Source: RI-242 sp038246255
Lineage (GTDB): Bacteria > Planctomycetota > UBA1135 > GCA-002686595
Direction of reading: 5' to 3'
Length of the DNA stretch: 44,373 nucleotides
Assembly: GCA_038246255.1 (NCBI GenBank)
Contig: JBBRWC010000020.1
Span: 1-44,373, forward strand
Below the pieces are notes generated by a model that was not told the origin of the DNA, did not search any database, and was given only the letters and a program-made list of their open reading frames with translations. Every line of letters begins with the position of its first letter. The stretch's first letter is position 1. Made by a program: the position numbers and the translations under genes. Of the stretch, positions 1-8,572 are shown one piece after another.

Positions 1-714
1 ATCCGACCGGCCACCTTCGCCCTGCGCGCGGCCGCCGAGCGGGGCCATACACGCACCGCGTGGCTCGAATCGCGCCACAGCTTTAGCTTTGGCGGTTACC
101 TCGACCCGCGCTGGATGGGCTTTGGCGCGCTGCGCATCATCAACGACGACCGAGTCGAGCCGGGGGCGGGCTTTCCGACCCACGGCCACCGCGACATGGA
201 GATCCTGACGTTCGTGCTCGATGGGGCGCTGGAGCACAGGGATTCGACCGGCGGCGGCGGCATCCTCGTGCCCGGCCAGGTGCAGGTGATGAGCGCGGGG
301 CGCGGCATCGAACACAGCGAGTTCAACGCATCGAAGGACCAACGCACCCGCTTCCTGCAAGTCTGGATCGAACCCGCGTCGACCGCAGGCACAGCCGCCT
401 ACCACGAGCGCGATTTTGGCGCTAACGACCGCGGTCGCTGGTGCCTCGTCGCGTCGCGCGATGGACGCGAAGGATCTTTGCCGCTGCTCCAGGACGCATC
501 CGTTTACAGCGCCCAAGTGGAGGTCGGGGCAGCGCTCTTCCACCGCATCAATCCCGGCCGCCGGGTGTGGCTCCAAATAGCGACCGGCACCTACGAGGTG
601 GGCGGCCTCGTTCTCGAGCCGGGCGACGGCGTCTTCAGCCGCGGCCCCGAAGGGGGCGAGCTCGACCTGGTGGCGCGCGCCGCCGGGCGCGTGTTTTTGT
701 TCGATTTGAGCTAA
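1..714 (+). CDS. Pirin family protein (5' end outside window)
   Basis: The frame is open from base 1, so the start lies outside the window. The visible 237 residues carry the pirin N-terminal cupin signature: HSFSFGGY, then GFGALRIINDDRV, then GFPTHGHRDMEI. Pirins are iron-binding bicupin proteins; some act as quercetinases or transcription cofactors. The usual metal ligands are visible as the two histidines of THGHRDME and the His/Glu pair of IEHSEFN. The C-terminal half is the weaker second cupin domain and ends normally at a TAA stop. Little upstream sequence should be missing, since HSFSF usually lies near residue 20 in this family. Substrate and pathway cannot be told from context: the next gene begins 118 bases downstream and belongs to an unrelated pilin-like cluster. 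Confidence 0.93.
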   Translation: MRPATFALRAAAERGHTRTAWLESRHSFSFGGYLDPRWMGFGALRIINDDRVEPGAGFPTHGHRDMEILTFVLDGALEHRDSTGGGGILVPGQVQVMSAGRGIEHSEFNASKDQRTRFLQVWIEPASTAGTAAYHERDFGANDRGRWCLVASRDGREGSLPLLQDASVYSAQVEVGAALFHRINPGRRVWLQIATGTYEVGGLVLEPGDGVFSRGPEGGELDLVARAAGRVFLFDLS

Positions 715-832
715 GTTCGTGGCGATTCGCCCTCAACGGGACACCCCTAGCGGGAAATCCGTCGAGAGGCGTCAAGTGGGGGGCGCAGGGCCCCCGATGG
801 GCTAAGCCGGGCACTGCTGTCGGGCCCGCGCC

Positions 833-1405
833 ATGTTGTTGCATTCGAACACGCCCGGTTTTAGCGGGGTCGCCCAGGCCCACCCCGCACGGCGCGGATT
901 GACCATGCTCGAGCTCTCGATCGCGCTCGTCGTCATGACGGTCGCCATCGGGATGCTGAGCGGGACGCTCACTTCGACGTCCCGTGTGGCGCCGTTGCAG
1001 CGCGAGAGCGCGTTGGCGGCGCTCGCGGCGCGTTCGCAGCTCGAAATGATGCGCGCCGAGCCCTTTGGGGAACTGTTCGCGCGCTACAACGACACGGGCG
1101 ACGACGATCCTTCGGGGCCGGACACGGCACCTGGCTCGCTGTTCAGGGTGCTGGGGCTGCGGTCCCCGGATGGCGTCGACGGCTTTGTCGGGCGCATCCG
1201 ATTCCCGGGTGACGGTGTCGAGCTGCGCGAGGACGTCGTGCGCATCGAGCTGGGTATGCCGCGCGACCTGACCGGCAACGGGACGATCGCGGCTGTGGAC
1301 GTGGCGAACGACTACACGCTGTTGCCCGTTGAAATCGAACTGCGCTGGGAGAGCCTGTCTGGAGTGCGCTCAATGCGGCTCCACACGATGTTCATCTCCC
1401 CATGA
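833..1405 (+). CDS. Prepilin-type protein with N-terminal cleavage/methylation motif (PilV/GspI-like)
   Basis: 190 residues. Residues 1-22 form a basic prepilin leader ending in ARRG. The following LTMLELSIALVVM matches the type IV pilin/pseudopilin consensus, with cleavage predicted after Gly22 and the mature +5 glutamate at Glu27. One hydrophobic helix follows, then a globular domain rich in Asp and Gly. Proteins of this class are processed by prepilin peptidase and join type IV pilus or type II secretion pseudopili in the inner membrane. It overlaps the next prepilin gene by four bases (ATGA), so the two are probably translationally coupled. No peptidase, ATPase or secretin is encoded nearby, so the assembly machinery must be elsewhere. 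Assignment to PilV or GspI specifically is inference from gene order and size. Confidence 0.8.
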   Translation: MLLHSNTPGFSGVAQAHPARRGLTMLELSIALVVMTVAIGMLSGTLTSTSRVAPLQRESALAALAARSQLEMMRAEPFGELFARYNDTGDDDPSGPDTAPGSLFRVLGLRSPDGVDGFVGRIRFPGDGVELREDVVRIELGMPRDLTGNGTIAAVDVANDYTLLPVEIELRWESLSGVRSMRLHTMFISP

Positions 1406-2025
1406 AGCCCGTCCGTCGCAATGGCCAAACGCGCACTGTCACTCGGGAGGGCGGCTTCACCCTGCTCGAGCTGATCATCGCCGCCGGCATCCTTGCGATC
1501 ATCATCGTGAACATGAGCATGCTGTTGCGCGCCACGTCGCAGACCCACGACGCCAGCGAAGACACCCAAGCGCTCGACCTGCACGCGCGCCAGACGCTGG
1601 ACCGCATCGTGATCGCGCTGCAGTCCGCGGCAAAAAACAGTGTGATTCCGGCCGCGGAAGCGCCGCTGTACAGCTCGGCTGTCGACTACGACGTATCGCT
1701 GGGAGTCGAAGACGGGGAACTCGTCTGGGGTGAACCGGAGCGGATCGGTCTGCAAATGGACACCGGCGAGGTGCTCTGGTACCGAAGCCTGGGCACGGAG
1801 GAGGAACGCCGTGTCGTGTGGGGGCGTTACGTCGGACCCGCGATGCTCGGCGAGTCGCCGCAGAACGGGCTCGACGACAACACCAACGGGATCATCGACG
1901 AGCTCGGTTTGTCGTTCACGGTCGCAGGCGACAGCGTGATCGTGCGCATGACACTTGAGCGCACCAACTCCGCGGGAGTCGCCCTCGTGCGCGAGTTCGA
2001 ACAAGTGGTTGCGTTCCGCAACTGA
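1402..2025 (+). CDS. Prepilin-type protein (PilW/GspJ-like)
   Basis: 207 residues. The N-terminus carries REGGFTLLELIIAAG, a textbook prepilin site with cleavage after Gly18 and Glu23 as the mature +5 glutamate. A single hydrophobic helix (residues 19-40) precedes a soluble domain. Its 4-base ATGA overlap with the upstream prepilin gene and the 11-base gap to the PilX-like gene downstream indicate one operon. The soluble part contains NGLDDNTNGIIDE near residues 155-167, an Asp/Asn-rich loop of a kind often seen in minor pilins and possibly calcium-binding; that reading is inference. It is most likely a minor pilin or pseudopilin that primes pilus assembly. Confidence 0.8.
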   Translation: MKPVRRNGQTRTVTREGGFTLLELIIAAGILAIIIVNMSMLLRATSQTHDASEDTQALDLHARQTLDRIVIALQSAAKNSVIPAAEAPLYSSAVDYDVSLGVEDGELVWGEPERIGLQMDTGEVLWYRSLGTEEERRVVWGRYVGPAMLGESPQNGLDDNTNGIIDELGLSFTVAGDSVIVRMTLERTNSAGVALVREFEQVVAFRN

Positions 2026-2036
2026 AGGGGTTCAGC

Positions 2037-3602
2037 ATGAAAACTACGCACCAACGCGCACACGCATCCCGCCGGGGTTCCGCGCTCGCGCTCGCCCTGA
2101 TGATCGTCACGATCGTGGCGCTCCTCAGCGCCATGATGCTGCAGCTCAGCAGCGCGCACTGGCGCAGGGAAGCGGGCGCCGTGGACCAAAAGCGCGCGTT
2201 CTACATCGCGGAGGCCGGCCTGTCGGAAGCGATCTACGGCCTGCTGCAGGGCAACAGTGGCATCGTGGGAACGCAGGAACTGCCGGTGCGTTTTGGCGAC
2301 GGAGTTTTCTGGACCCAAGCGGAGTCCGATGCGCAGGACATCGTCCACATCGAATCGACTGCCCTGTGCGGCCAGGCGCGGGCCAAGCTAGCGATCGCTA
2401 TCGAACTCTACTACGACAACGCGCTAAACCTCGGCGCATTCTCCGGTCGAAACATGACGATCGGCGCGGGTGCGTACATCGACGCCTACAACTCGAAAAA
2501 CGGTCCGTACTCCGCGCCACTTCCGGGTGCGATGCTCTACCGGGCGACGGTGGGCTCCAACGGTGACGTGTCCGTCGGAGGTCTGCGCGGACTCGTGCCG
2601 ACGACCATCCTGGGCAACGTCACTCCCGGTCCGGACAAGTCCGTGAGCGTTGCCCTCGGTGGAAACGTGGTGGGCAACACGTCGCCACGCGCGGATTCGG
2701 TCGAACTCCCGCTGATCACCATCCCCGCCGCCAGTTGGTTCGGGCCGATGACGGTCAGCCCGGCGGGCACCGGACTGTTGCCTTCGGGAACCTACGCCGG
2801 TCCGAACATGACCATCGGCACGAACGCCACCGGCACGATCGTCGGTCCGGCGATCGTCGTCGTCGATTCTTTGCACCTGGCCGGGTCTGCGCGCCTGCGC
2901 GTCGATTCGTCCGTGGGACCGGTCGAGATCTACGTCAGTCAGGCGATGACCACGACGGCCCTCTCGTCGATCGTCAACGTCACCGGCGACCCGCGGGGAC
3001 TCTCGCTGTGGCTCGACATGTCGACGCGCACGGGGGGGGTGTTGTCCTTCGCCCACCAGGGTGCATTCCATGGCTCGATCTATGCCCCACGCGCGGATGT
3101 CGCGATCGCCGCCAACGCGCCGGTGTACGGATCCGTGGTGGCCGGCGGATTGACCCTCGCGCCCGGAGCCCAGTTCCACATCGACGTGAGCGCCGGCGAT
3201 CTCGGCTCGACGGACATGAGCCTGAGTGTATTGCACTGGCGCCCGGTTGCCGTGCCGCGCGAAATCGCAGGCGACCTGCGTTACGAGCCCCTCGCCGACT
3301 TTGCGGCGCGAGGCGTGGCACTGCCCGCGCCTGGAGCCGGACACGTTCCGATCGACATGGCAGTCGAGTACACACGCGACGACGGCGAGGTGCGCACGTT
3401 CCGCGGCACGGAAGAAGCCTTCGACCGTTCAGTGGTCGACGCAGTCATCGAAGAGGTCGTACAACCCCCCGTTCGAACCGAAAATCGGGTTGGCGAACGG
3501 CGCTCGTGGGCCGCCATCGATGACCCCGTCACGGCGAAGTTGAAGCCGGTCAAGGGCGAGCGCGGTATGGGCCCCCGTGACGACGACGACGACGACGACT
3601 AA
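2037..3602 (+). CDS. PilX-like exported protein with poly-Asp tail
   Basis: 521 residues. The N-terminus, RRGSALALALMIVTIVALLSAMMLQ, followed by KRAFYIAEAGLSEAIYGLLQG, is the PilX/GspK-like signature: a membrane helix with an AEAG segment just after it. The remaining 400 residues are Gly/Thr/Val-rich, like beta-structured surface proteins. GspK and PilX proteins cap or prime pseudopilus fibres; here the soluble domain is unusually long. The C-terminus ends in seven aspartates encoded by a perfect GAC repeat. A run of eight G at 3032-3039 lies inside the gene and could slip. An upstream GAAGGGG sequence probably serves as the ribosome binding site. The gene ends 4 bases before the HEAT-repeat gene. 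Confidence 0.72.
   Translation: MKTTHQRAHASRRGSALALALMIVTIVALLSAMMLQLSSAHWRREAGAVDQKRAFYIAEAGLSEAIYGLLQGNSGIVGTQELPVRFGDGVFWTQAESDAQDIVHIESTALCGQARAKLAIAIELYYDNALNLGAFSGRNMTIGAGAYIDAYNSKNGPYSAPLPGAMLYRATVGSNGDVSVGGLRGLVPTTILGNVTPGPDKSVSVALGGNVVGNTSPRADSVELPLITIPAASWFGPMTVSPAGTGLLPSGTYAGPNMTIGTNATGTIVGPAIVVVDSLHLAGSARLRVDSSVGPVEIYVSQAMTTTALSSIVNVTGDPRGLSLWLDMSTRTGGVLSFAHQGAFHGSIYAPRADVAIAANAPVYGSVVAGGLTLAPGAQFHIDVSAGDLGSTDMSLSVLHWRPVAVPREIAGDLRYEPLADFAARGVALPAPGAGHVPIDMAVEYTRDDGEVRTFRGTEEAFDRSVVDAVIEEVVQPPVRTENRVGERRSWAAIDDPVTAKLKPVKGERGMGPRDDDDDDD
3579..3599 (+). repeat. (GAC)7 microsatellite
   Basis: Seven uninterrupted GAC triplets encode the terminal Asp run of the PilX-like protein. They stop directly before its TAA and 7 bases before the start of the next gene. 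Unit loss or gain would alter the length of the acidic tail without shifting the frame. Confidence 0.95.
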
Positions 3603-3606
3603 GACG

Positions 3607-4794
3607 ATGAAAGTCTTCGCATTGACGTTGCGCGCAGGAGTGCTCGCCCTCGCGGCGGCGTGGGGCCATGCCGCGCCGAGCGATGAGCTTCGCGCGCTGG
3701 AGCTGCTGCACACCGCGGCGGGCATCGGGGACGACGACTCGCCAGCGCGGCGCACAGAGGCCCTAGAGGCGCTCCACGCCTTGCCCCAGGACGTGCGCCT
3801 CGACGTGGCGGTTTTGCTCGCAGCACAGGAGCGCGATGGGAAGGTTCGCGCGATCGCGCTCGAGATGCTGAGGCCATCCGCGCGGCCCCACGAAGTTGCC
3901 GTCGCGTTCGACCTCGTCATCGGCGGATTGCCGGAAAACGGCGTCGAAGCGGAGTTTGCTTCCGCGTTTGTCGCGTTTGTCGCCGACGTGCACAGCCGCA
4001 CGCGGGAAGGCACTCACGCGATCCTCGTGCGCATTCGAACGGCGCCGACCGAAGTCCAAGCACTGGTGATCGAGGGACTCCGCGAATACGTGCACGTGCG
4101 GACCGCTGCTGCACTGGGGGAACTGATGTTCCTCTCGGCGGAGATCCGCCGGGCACTGCTCGTTCCACTCGCAAAGCTCTACCTCCGTCTGCCCCAGGGG
4201 CCCACCGACACGCTGCTGCGCGACATCCGCGACGGGCTTGCGAGCACCGACCTCGCGGTCCGCAGGGAATCGTGCCTCGCGTTGGGGTGGCTGCGCGACG
4301 ACCGCTCGGTTCCTGGCTTGATCGCCACCCTCAAGGATCCTGAGGTGGCTCCGCGTGCGGCTGCCCTTTGGGCGCTGCGGCGCATCAGCGGCCTGAGTTT
4401 GCGGAACGAGCCCGAAGCTTGGCTGCATTGGCTGGCCCGCAGCGAAGCGTGGTGGGACGAGCGCGCCGAAGTGTGTTTCGAGGTGCTTCGTCGGGGCGGA
4501 CCGCCGGAAGTGCTTTCCGCGCTTCAGGAGATCGGCGCGCAGAGCTTGAACCGCGGCCGGATCGCGCGGGAGGTCGAGGCTGCGCTCGGCATCGAGCATC
4601 CGGGCGTCGTGCGCACGGCGTGCGCGATCCTGGAGCGGCTGGAGGATCCCACCGCGATCCCTGCGCTCACCCGCTTGCTGCTTGTCGCAGAGCCGCAGTC
4701 GGTGGCGTACGCCCACCGCGCGCTCGTCCGTTTGAGCGGTGTCGATCTGCCGCCGGTCTACTCCGCTTGGCGGACCTGGCTCCAGGAAAGTTGA
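3607..4794 (+). CDS. Exported HEAT-repeat protein
   Basis: About 395 residues from the ATG at 3607. This start gives a clean signal peptide (MKVFALTLRAGVLALAAAWGHA, cleavage near residue 22). A longer in-frame reading would only add a run of threonines translated from the GAC microsatellite. The mature protein is all-helical. It has HEAT-like units, best seen around residues 215-260 (CLALGWLRDDRSVPGLIATL, then PRAAALWALRRISG) and again near 335-375 (AILERLEDPTAIPALTRLLL, then AYAHRALVRLSG). HEAT arrays are protein-binding scaffolds and predict no catalysis. Spacing of four bases to the PilX-like gene places it in the pilin operon, so a periplasmic role in pilus assembly or inspection is a reasonable guess. 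Confidence 0.75.
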   Translation: MKVFALTLRAGVLALAAAWGHAAPSDELRALELLHTAAGIGDDDSPARRTEALEALHALPQDVRLDVAVLLAAQERDGKVRAIALEMLRPSARPHEVAVAFDLVIGGLPENGVEAEFASAFVAFVADVHSRTREGTHAILVRIRTAPTEVQALVIEGLREYVHVRTAAALGELMFLSAEIRRALLVPLAKLYLRLPQGPTDTLLRDIRDGLASTDLAVRRESCLALGWLRDDRSVPGLIATLKDPEVAPRAAALWALRRISGLSLRNEPEAWLHWLARSEAWWDERAEVCFEVLRRGGPPEVLSALQEIGAQSLNRGRIAREVEAALGIEHPGVVRTACAILERLEDPTAIPALTRLLLVAEPQSVAYAHRALVRLSGVDLPPVYSAWRTWLQES

Positions 4795-4864
4795 CCTGCC
4801 CGCCACCGTTCGCCCCCCCCAATAAAAAGCGATCCCGCGTTCCCGCCCCTGCCTCCCCTCGGCC

Positions 4865-4881
4865 CGCCGGACGGTCCGGCG
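4865..4881. promoter_or_regulatory. Perfect 17-base palindrome in the gap before the signalling genes
   Basis: CGCCGGAC-G-GTCCGGCG is a perfect 8+1+8 inverted repeat in the 139-base gap between the HEAT-repeat gene and the HAMP gene. The centre is too tight for a good RNA hairpin, so a dimeric repressor or activator site is the more natural reading. No promoter boxes could be assigned with confidence. The same gap also holds a run of eight C followed by AATAAAAA. Confidence 0.3.
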
Positions 4882-4933
4882 CTCAAGAAAGCCTTTCCAA
4901 ACTCCGAAGTTCCCTTCGCAACCCCCTGCGACC

Positions 4934-5398
4934 ATGACCCCGCAAACACCCCGCTACAAGCGCCGTATCAAGCTCATCCGCCCGCGGCTGCAGCTCAAGC
5001 TGGTGTCGGTGTTCGCAGGCATCGCGATCCTGTCGCTCCTGCTGCAGTGCCTGCTGTTCTACGAAACGATGAGCGGGATCGCCCTGCTGCTTCCCAACGA
5101 CGGATTGATCGTCGCCACGGAGCTCAACGGCAACATTCTCCGGATCCTGCTGCTCAGCCTGCTCGTGCTGCTGCCCGCCATCTTCTGGATCGGCATCCTC
5201 GTCACCTTCCGCATCGCGGGCCCGGTGTACCGGCTGGAAACCTACCTGCGCCAGGTCGCGCGCGGCGAGCGACCCGCGGACTGTCGGCTGCGCAACGGCG
5301 ACGAGCTGGTGGAGCTATGTGCAGCGGTAAACGACGCGACCCGCAGCCTGCGTTATCCCATCGAATCGTCCGCGCCCGAGCGCGCCGACGCGGCTTGA
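4934..5398 (+). CDS. Small two-helix membrane protein with HAMP domain
   Basis: 154 residues. After a basic N-terminus there is a membrane helix (residues about 23-46), a short periplasmic loop, and a second helix (about 70-95). A HAMP-like segment follows: TFRIAGPVYRLETYLRQVARGE, then CRLRNGDELVELCAAVNDATRSL. HAMP domains relay conformational signals from sensor helices to output domains, but no output domain is present here. The gene lies 19 bases upstream of a histidine kinase in the same direction, so it may be an accessory signalling subunit. Short HAMP-only proteins like this are usually annotated as methyl-accepting chemotaxis-like or hypothetical. Function is inferred only from domain and context. 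Confidence 0.6.
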   Translation: MTPQTPRYKRRIKLIRPRLQLKLVSVFAGIAILSLLLQCLLFYETMSGIALLLPNDGLIVATELNGNILRILLLSLLVLLPAIFWIGILVTFRIAGPVYRLETYLRQVARGERPADCRLRNGDELVELCAAVNDATRSLRYPIESSAPERADAA

Positions 5399-5417
5399 TC
5401 GCCGACCCGGGCACCCC

Positions 5418-7331
5418 ATGTCGCTGCGCTCCAAGATCGTCCTGGTGCTGATTCCGGTCGTCGCCGGATATGCCCTCGTCGACCACGGCGTCCAGCGCTC
5501 GATCCTGCGTCCGAGTTTCGACGCGCTCGAGCGCGACCACGCCCTGCGCGACATGGACCGCACCGTCCTGGCGATCGCCGACGAGGTCGCAACCCTCGCG
5601 GAACGCGCCGCCTCATGGGCCGAGCGGGAAGACATCGCGCGGTATGCCGCGGGCCAGGCGCCCTCCTACCCCGACGCCGCCCTGGGCGAACTTGTGTTCG
5701 CGAACGAACGGCTGCACCTGTGTTATGTGCTCGATCCCGCGGGCGAAGTGTTGTGGGGCGAAGCCCGCCATCCGACCAATGGCGAGCGTTTGCGCCTACG
5801 CGACTTCCCCTCCGGTCGCATGGCCCCGACGCACCGGCTCGTGAGTGCCGAGCGTCCGCGCCTGCCCGTGTCGGGACTGTGGAACACCGACGCCGGGCCG
5901 CTGCTTGTCGCCGCCCATCCGATCCTGGCGCACGGCGCAGCGGAGTCCGTTGCCGGACGGCTGATCCTCGGCCGCTTCCTGATGGGTGATACGATGAAGC
6001 GTATCGCCCATCGAACCCAGGTGCCGTTCGATTTCTGGCCCCTCGACGGATCGCTTCTGCCGGACGAGGTGGCGCCGGTGCTCGACCAAGTCACCGCGTC
6101 CGCGCATGCGGTCGCACGTGCGCTCGACAAGAACTATCTGCATGTTTATGCGACGCTCCCCGATGCTCGCCATCAACCGGCCTTGCTCGTGCGGGCGAAG
6201 ATCGACCGCGCTATCTCGTCCAAGGGCGCGAGCGCCGTCAACTACGCACTCGTTTCGACCCTCGCGGCCGGCCTGTTGATGGTGTTCGTGCTGCTGCGCC
6301 TGCTGCAGCGTGTGGTTTTGCGCCCGCTGGCGCAGCTCACCGACCAGGCGGTCGAGATCGGCCGACGCGACGATAGCTCCCTGCGCCTCAAGCTCGAGCG
6401 CGACGACGAAATCGGGACCCTTTCGAACGAATTCGACACCATGCTCGGGCGGCTCGAGGAGTCCCGCGCCTTGGTCATCACCGCTGCGCGCTCGGCGGGC
6501 ATGAGCGAGATCGCAACAGGCATCCTGCACAACGTCGGCAACGTGCTCAACAGCGTGTGTGTGTCGACCGGGATGATCGACGACAAGTTGCGCCGATCAC
6601 GGCTTGGCCACCTGGAAAAGCTCGTCGGCCTGTTGCAGCAACACCAGCACAACCTCCCGGCTTTCATCAACGACGATCCCAAGGGCAAACAACTCGTGCC
6701 GTTCGTGGCGGCGTTGACACGCCAACTCGGCGACGAGCGCTCGGCGCTGCAGGCCGAACTCCACCATCTGGTCGAAGCCGTCGAGCACATCCGCGAACTG
6801 GTTTCCTCCCAGCAGGCCTACGCCACCGGTTCGAAGCTACTCGAACCCACGGACGTCGGCACCCAGGTCGACGCGGCGTTGCGCCTGTGCGACAAGGCCG
6901 GCGGCCCCGTCGCTGGAGTGCGCGTGGATCGGGACATCGCCGATGTGCCGCGCCTTGCGCTCGATAAGCACAAGCTGGTCGAGATCCTCGTCAACCTGAT
7001 CCAGAACTCGCGCCAGTCCCTCGCGGAAGCGGGGCGCGCCGATGGAGTACTGCGCGTCGACGCGCGTTACGACGACGGCATCCTCACCGTGCGCGTCGTC
7101 GACAACGGCGTTGGCATCGACGAAGCCAACCTCGCGCGTGTGTTCAACCACGGGTTCACCACACGCAAAAGTGGCCACGGTTTTGGTCTCCACGCGTCCG
7201 CGAACGCCGCCGTCGAGATGGGCGGTCGTTTGAGCGCGCACAGCGAGGGCCCAGGAAAGGGCGCCATGTTCACCCTGACCGTTCCGGTCGCCGTACCCGC
7301 GGCGATGGCGACCCACGCGCTAGCCTCATGA
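5418..7331 (+). CDS. CHASE4-HAMP sensor histidine kinase
   Basis: 637 residues. A helix at residues 5-25 is followed by an extracytoplasmic CHASE4-type sensor (about 35-265; note ALERDHALRDMDRTVLAI and GPLLVAAHPIL), a second helix (about 275-296) and a HAMP domain ending at GTLSNEFDTMLGRL. The phosphoacceptor region is SEIATGILHNVGNVLNSV with His371, the GILHNVGN variety rather than the classical HExRTP box. A Lys/Gln-rich helical stretch precedes the ATPase. The N-box (NLIQNS, Asn530), G1 (DNGVGID, Asp562) and G2 (GHGFGLH, from Gly586) are all intact, so it should be active. It overlaps the response regulator gene by four bases (ATGA), making them a cognate pair. The ligand is unknown. Confidence 0.88.
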   Translation: MSLRSKIVLVLIPVVAGYALVDHGVQRSILRPSFDALERDHALRDMDRTVLAIADEVATLAERAASWAEREDIARYAAGQAPSYPDAALGELVFANERLHLCYVLDPAGEVLWGEARHPTNGERLRLRDFPSGRMAPTHRLVSAERPRLPVSGLWNTDAGPLLVAAHPILAHGAAESVAGRLILGRFLMGDTMKRIAHRTQVPFDFWPLDGSLLPDEVAPVLDQVTASAHAVARALDKNYLHVYATLPDARHQPALLVRAKIDRAISSKGASAVNYALVSTLAAGLLMVFVLLRLLQRVVLRPLAQLTDQAVEIGRRDDSSLRLKLERDDEIGTLSNEFDTMLGRLEESRALVITAARSAGMSEIATGILHNVGNVLNSVCVSTGMIDDKLRRSRLGHLEKLVGLLQQHQHNLPAFINDDPKGKQLVPFVAALTRQLGDERSALQAELHHLVEAVEHIRELVSSQQAYATGSKLLEPTDVGTQVDAALRLCDKAGGPVAGVRVDRDIADVPRLALDKHKLVEILVNLIQNSRQSLAEAGRADGVLRVDARYDDGILTVRVVDNGVGIDEANLARVFNHGFTTRKSGHGFGLHASANAAVEMGGRLSAHSEGPGKGAMFTLTVPVAVPAAMATHALAS

Positions 7332-8563
7332 AGCACGACACCAACCGGCGAGTGCTGCTCGTCGACGACAATCCTGCGATCCACGCGGATTATCGCAAGA
7401 TCCTCGCGGCGAGCGCTCAAACCTCTAAAGAGTTGGACTCTCTCGCGGATGCGTTTTTCGGCGCGACCACCCCGGTCGAGCAGGAAGAGGTCTACGAGCT
7501 AGATTCGGCGATGCAGGGCGAAGAGGCCCTCGCAAAGCTGATCGATGCGCGCCGCAGCGGACGACCCTTTGCCATGGCATTCGTGGACGTGCGGATGCCG
7601 CCCGGCTGGGATGGCGTCGAGACCCTTGCGCGCCTGTGGGAGGTCGACCCCGACTTGCAGGCCGTGATCTGCACTGCGTTCTCGGACTATTCCTACGAGC
7701 AAATGCTCGGCAAGCTCGGCCGTTCGCAGAACCTCTTGATCCTGAAGAAACCCTTCGACACCGTCGAAGTGCAGCAACTCGCGAGCGCGCTGACGCAAAA
7801 ATGGTCGGTAACGCTGTCCGAAAAGTTGCACCTGGGGGAGGTGCGGGCCTACGCCTCCAGCCTGGAGACCGTCAACCGCGCGCTGACCTCCGATAAAGCC
7901 ATGGCGGAAGCCTTTGCGTCGGCACGCAGTGACATCGTTCTGTGCGCGAGCCGCGCGCTGCTCGTGCCCGAGCCGTTGGAAAAGCACCTCGATCCCGCCG
8001 TACATTCGGCCCTGCGCCGCGCACGTCAGGTGGCGCTCTTGTTGCAGTTCGAGTTCGCGGGACGCGAGCGCGACCATGCCCCGCAACCCGTCGACATCGC
8101 GACCGACATCGCCGCCTTCGAAGCGGCCGCCGCGCGCGCCGGAATCCGCGCGAGCGTGCAGCGCGCCCCGTCCGCGTCCGCGGTCTTCACCTCTAGGCCC
8201 AACGCGCTCCGCGGCCTGTTCGAGGACGTGGTCGACACCGCGCGGGCCGGTTCCGCTGCGGAGGTGCGTCTTGACCTCGACATCGCCGGGGGCATGCAGG
8301 GCCAGCACCATCTGCGCATGGAGGTCCACTTGGGGGGCCCGGGCGCGTGCTTCGACCGGATCGACCTGGGCACCGAGCCGTTCCGCGCCGAGTCGAGCGG
8401 TTTCGACTTGTGCGTTGCGGTCGCCCGCCGCCGCGCCGCCACGTTGGGCGCCGATTTTTCCGCCGAGCTCGTCGGCCCTGGCCAGATGCGTTGGGTTGCA
8501 GTGCTCGACGTCGGCGAGGCATCGACGGGCGGCTCTCGGCGCGCAAACGGCGCGGCGGCCTGA
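7328..8563 (+). CDS. Response regulator with atypical C-terminal domain
   Basis: 411 residues. The REC domain spans about residues 8-160, with acidic residues LLVDDNP (Asp13, Asp14), phosphoacceptor Asp87 in AFVDVRMPPGWDGVE and the conserved lysine in LILKKPFD (Lys140/141). The receiver is longer than usual because about 50 residues (ADAFFGATTPVEQEEVYELDSAM) sit between its first strand and helix. This is typical of regulators paired with GILHNVGN-type kinases. The C-terminal 250 residues contain no DNA-binding, GGDEF, HD or PAS motif. Their shape resembles a degenerate GHKL fold without N- or G-boxes, so this part is probably a regulatory or binding module. The overlap with the kinase gene supports co-expression. 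Confidence 0.82.
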   Translation: MKHDTNRRVLLVDDNPAIHADYRKILAASAQTSKELDSLADAFFGATTPVEQEEVYELDSAMQGEEALAKLIDARRSGRPFAMAFVDVRMPPGWDGVETLARLWEVDPDLQAVICTAFSDYSYEQMLGKLGRSQNLLILKKPFDTVEVQQLASALTQKWSVTLSEKLHLGEVRAYASSLETVNRALTSDKAMAEAFASARSDIVLCASRALLVPEPLEKHLDPAVHSALRRARQVALLLQFEFAGRERDHAPQPVDIATDIAAFEAAAARAGIRASVQRAPSASAVFTSRPNALRGLFEDVVDTARAGSAAEVRLDLDIAGGMQGQHHLRMEVHLGGPGACFDRIDLGTEPFRAESSGFDLCVAVARRRAATLGADFSAELVGPGQMRWVAVLDVGEASTGGSRRANGAAA

Positions 8564-8572
8564 GCGCGGGCT

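Noticed and set aside
3032..3039. G8 run in the PilX-like gene as a phase-variation switch
   Set aside because: A single run in one sequence is weak evidence; the frame is intact here and no variant is visible.
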